Assembly (NCBI GenBank): GCA_018302185.1
Contig: JAGVZX010000072.1
Coordinates: forward strand, 1 to 5,941
Source of the DNA: Candidatus Woesearchaeota archaeon
GTDB taxonomy: Archaea; Nanobdellota; Nanobdellia; Woesearchaeales; UBA10200
DNA: 5,941 bases
Direction of reading: 5' to 3'
Shown: piece by piece, positions 5,725-5,941 of the stretch
Layout: the number at the start of each line of letters is the position of its first letter
Numbering within the stretch: the stretch's first letter is position 1
The notes under the pieces: model-generated
What the model saw: the letters and a program-made list of their open reading frames with translations, nothing else
Database searches by the model: none
What the model was told of the DNA's origin: nothing
Program-made: the position numbers and the translations under genes

Positions 5725-5732
5725 TTTATAAA
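5725..5732 (+). promoter_or_regulatory. Probable TATA box of the right-edge gene
   Basis: The plus strand reads TTTATAAA. The transcription start would fall near 5755, giving a leader of about 28 nt that includes the Shine-Dalgarno site at 5771. A second box, TTTATATA at 5761-5768, is only about 18 bp from the ATG. It would start transcription inside the gene, so it is less likely. Confidence 0.4.
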
Positions 5733-5770
5733 TCAAATTTTTTCTTAATGCGCAGAAATGTTTATATAGC

Positions 5771-5777
5771 AAGTGAT
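5771..5777 (+). promoter_or_regulatory. Shine-Dalgarno site of the right-edge gene
   Basis: AAGTGAT lies 5 nt before the ATG at 5783. Its GTGAT complements the archaeal 16S rRNA tail. It supports the start codon and the plus-strand reading of this region. Confidence 0.5.
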
Positions 5778-5782
5778 GAACT

Positions 5783-5941
5783 ATGACAAATGATATATTA
5801 AATAATTTAACTGACTTAGCGATTGCTGAATCTGGAAATACCGTAACAGGCAATGAGTCAGGAACTGCAGGCACTTTTACAGTAACATTGGATAGCCTAG
5901 TAGGTGCAGATAGCTTGCCAGTTAAGGATAAAAAAGAGGTA
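5783..5941 (+). CDS. Partial unrecognised protein, first 53 residues (runs off right edge)
   Basis: An open frame starts at ATG 5783 and continues to the window end without a stop. The start MTNDILNNLTDLAIAESG looks like a short helix. It is followed by a Gly/Ser/Thr/Asn-rich stretch (residues 17-35) with beta-strand character (GTFTVTLDSL) and then a charged KDKKEV. There is no signal peptide. Support comes from the Shine-Dalgarno site, the upstream TATA box and the divergent layout from aspS. A minus-strand frame overlaps it (5874-5638), but its N-terminal half has no supporting start signals. The family cannot be told from this much sequence. Confidence 0.5.
   Translation, partial: MTNDILNNLTDLAIAESGNTVTGNESGTAGTFTVTLDSLVGADSLPVKDKKEV

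Larger units (their letters stand above)
5525..5782. other. Divergent intergenic region between aspS and the right-edge gene
   Basis: This 258-bp, very AT-rich stretch separates two divergently oriented genes and holds promoters for both. It contains a perfect inverted repeat AATAAT/ATTATT (5533-5538 and 5543-5548) just before aspS. It also holds TTTCCA/TGGAAA (5576-5581 and 5601-5606) flanking the TATA-like ATATTTAAAT, and a set of TTGTC/GACAA elements at 5673-5708. A minus-strand frame of 27 codons (5721-5638) was considered and not called. No RNA gene was recognised. Confidence 0.5.

Noticed and set aside
5638..5874. Minus-strand frame of 78 codons, including a plausible 27-residue C-terminal part starting at 5721.
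   Set aside because: Its N-terminal half lies opposite the plus-strand gene, which has a Shine-Dalgarno site and TATA box. The 27-codon part has no ribosome site and a TATA-like sequence too close to its start. It could be a gene remnant, but this cannot be supported.

Overview
The window looks like a piece of a small, AT-rich archaeal genome, possibly a DPANN lineage such as Woesearchaeota. The lineage guess is inference. The archaeal assignment rests on three things seen here: an asparaginyl-tRNA synthetase of the archaeal/eukaryotic type, archaeal TATA boxes (one with a good BRE), and TATA boxes about 26 bp before several start codons with no room for a Shine-Dalgarno site, as in leaderless mRNAs. 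No tRNA, rRNA, CRISPR array or insertion sequence was recognised.

Five complete genes and one gene cut by the left edge lie on the minus strand. A seventh gene, cut by the right edge, points the other way. In minus-strand transcription order: aspS (5524-3707), a bacterial-type aspartyl-tRNA synthetase with a GAD insertion; an unrecognised 141-residue protein (3628-3203) with its own promoter; asnS (3150-1834); a two-gene unit at 1729-531; and an unrecognised partial gene (423 to the left edge) with its own promoter and a strong Shine-Dalgarno site. The plus-strand gene starts at 5783 and shares the 258-bp intergenic region with aspS.

The most interesting part is 531-1766. The first gene encodes an N-terminal AbrB/SpoVT-like segment fused to a nucleotidyltransferase of the MNT/Pol-beta type with all three acidic residues. 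The second encodes a 115-residue, probably all-helical protein. Two back-to-back copies of the perfect palindrome ATTACGTAAT fill the space between the TATA box and the start codon of the first gene. This suggests a toxin-antitoxin-like or regulatory module in which the fusion protein represses its own promoter. The partner has no canonical HEPN RNase motif, so it would not be an ordinary MNT/HEPN pair.

The two synthetases supply Asp-tRNA and Asn-tRNA. The AspRS has His-31 and a glycine near position 83, residues linked to relaxed tRNA discrimination in bacterial AspRS. The cell might therefore also charge tRNA-Asn with aspartate even though a dedicated AsnRS is encoded close by.
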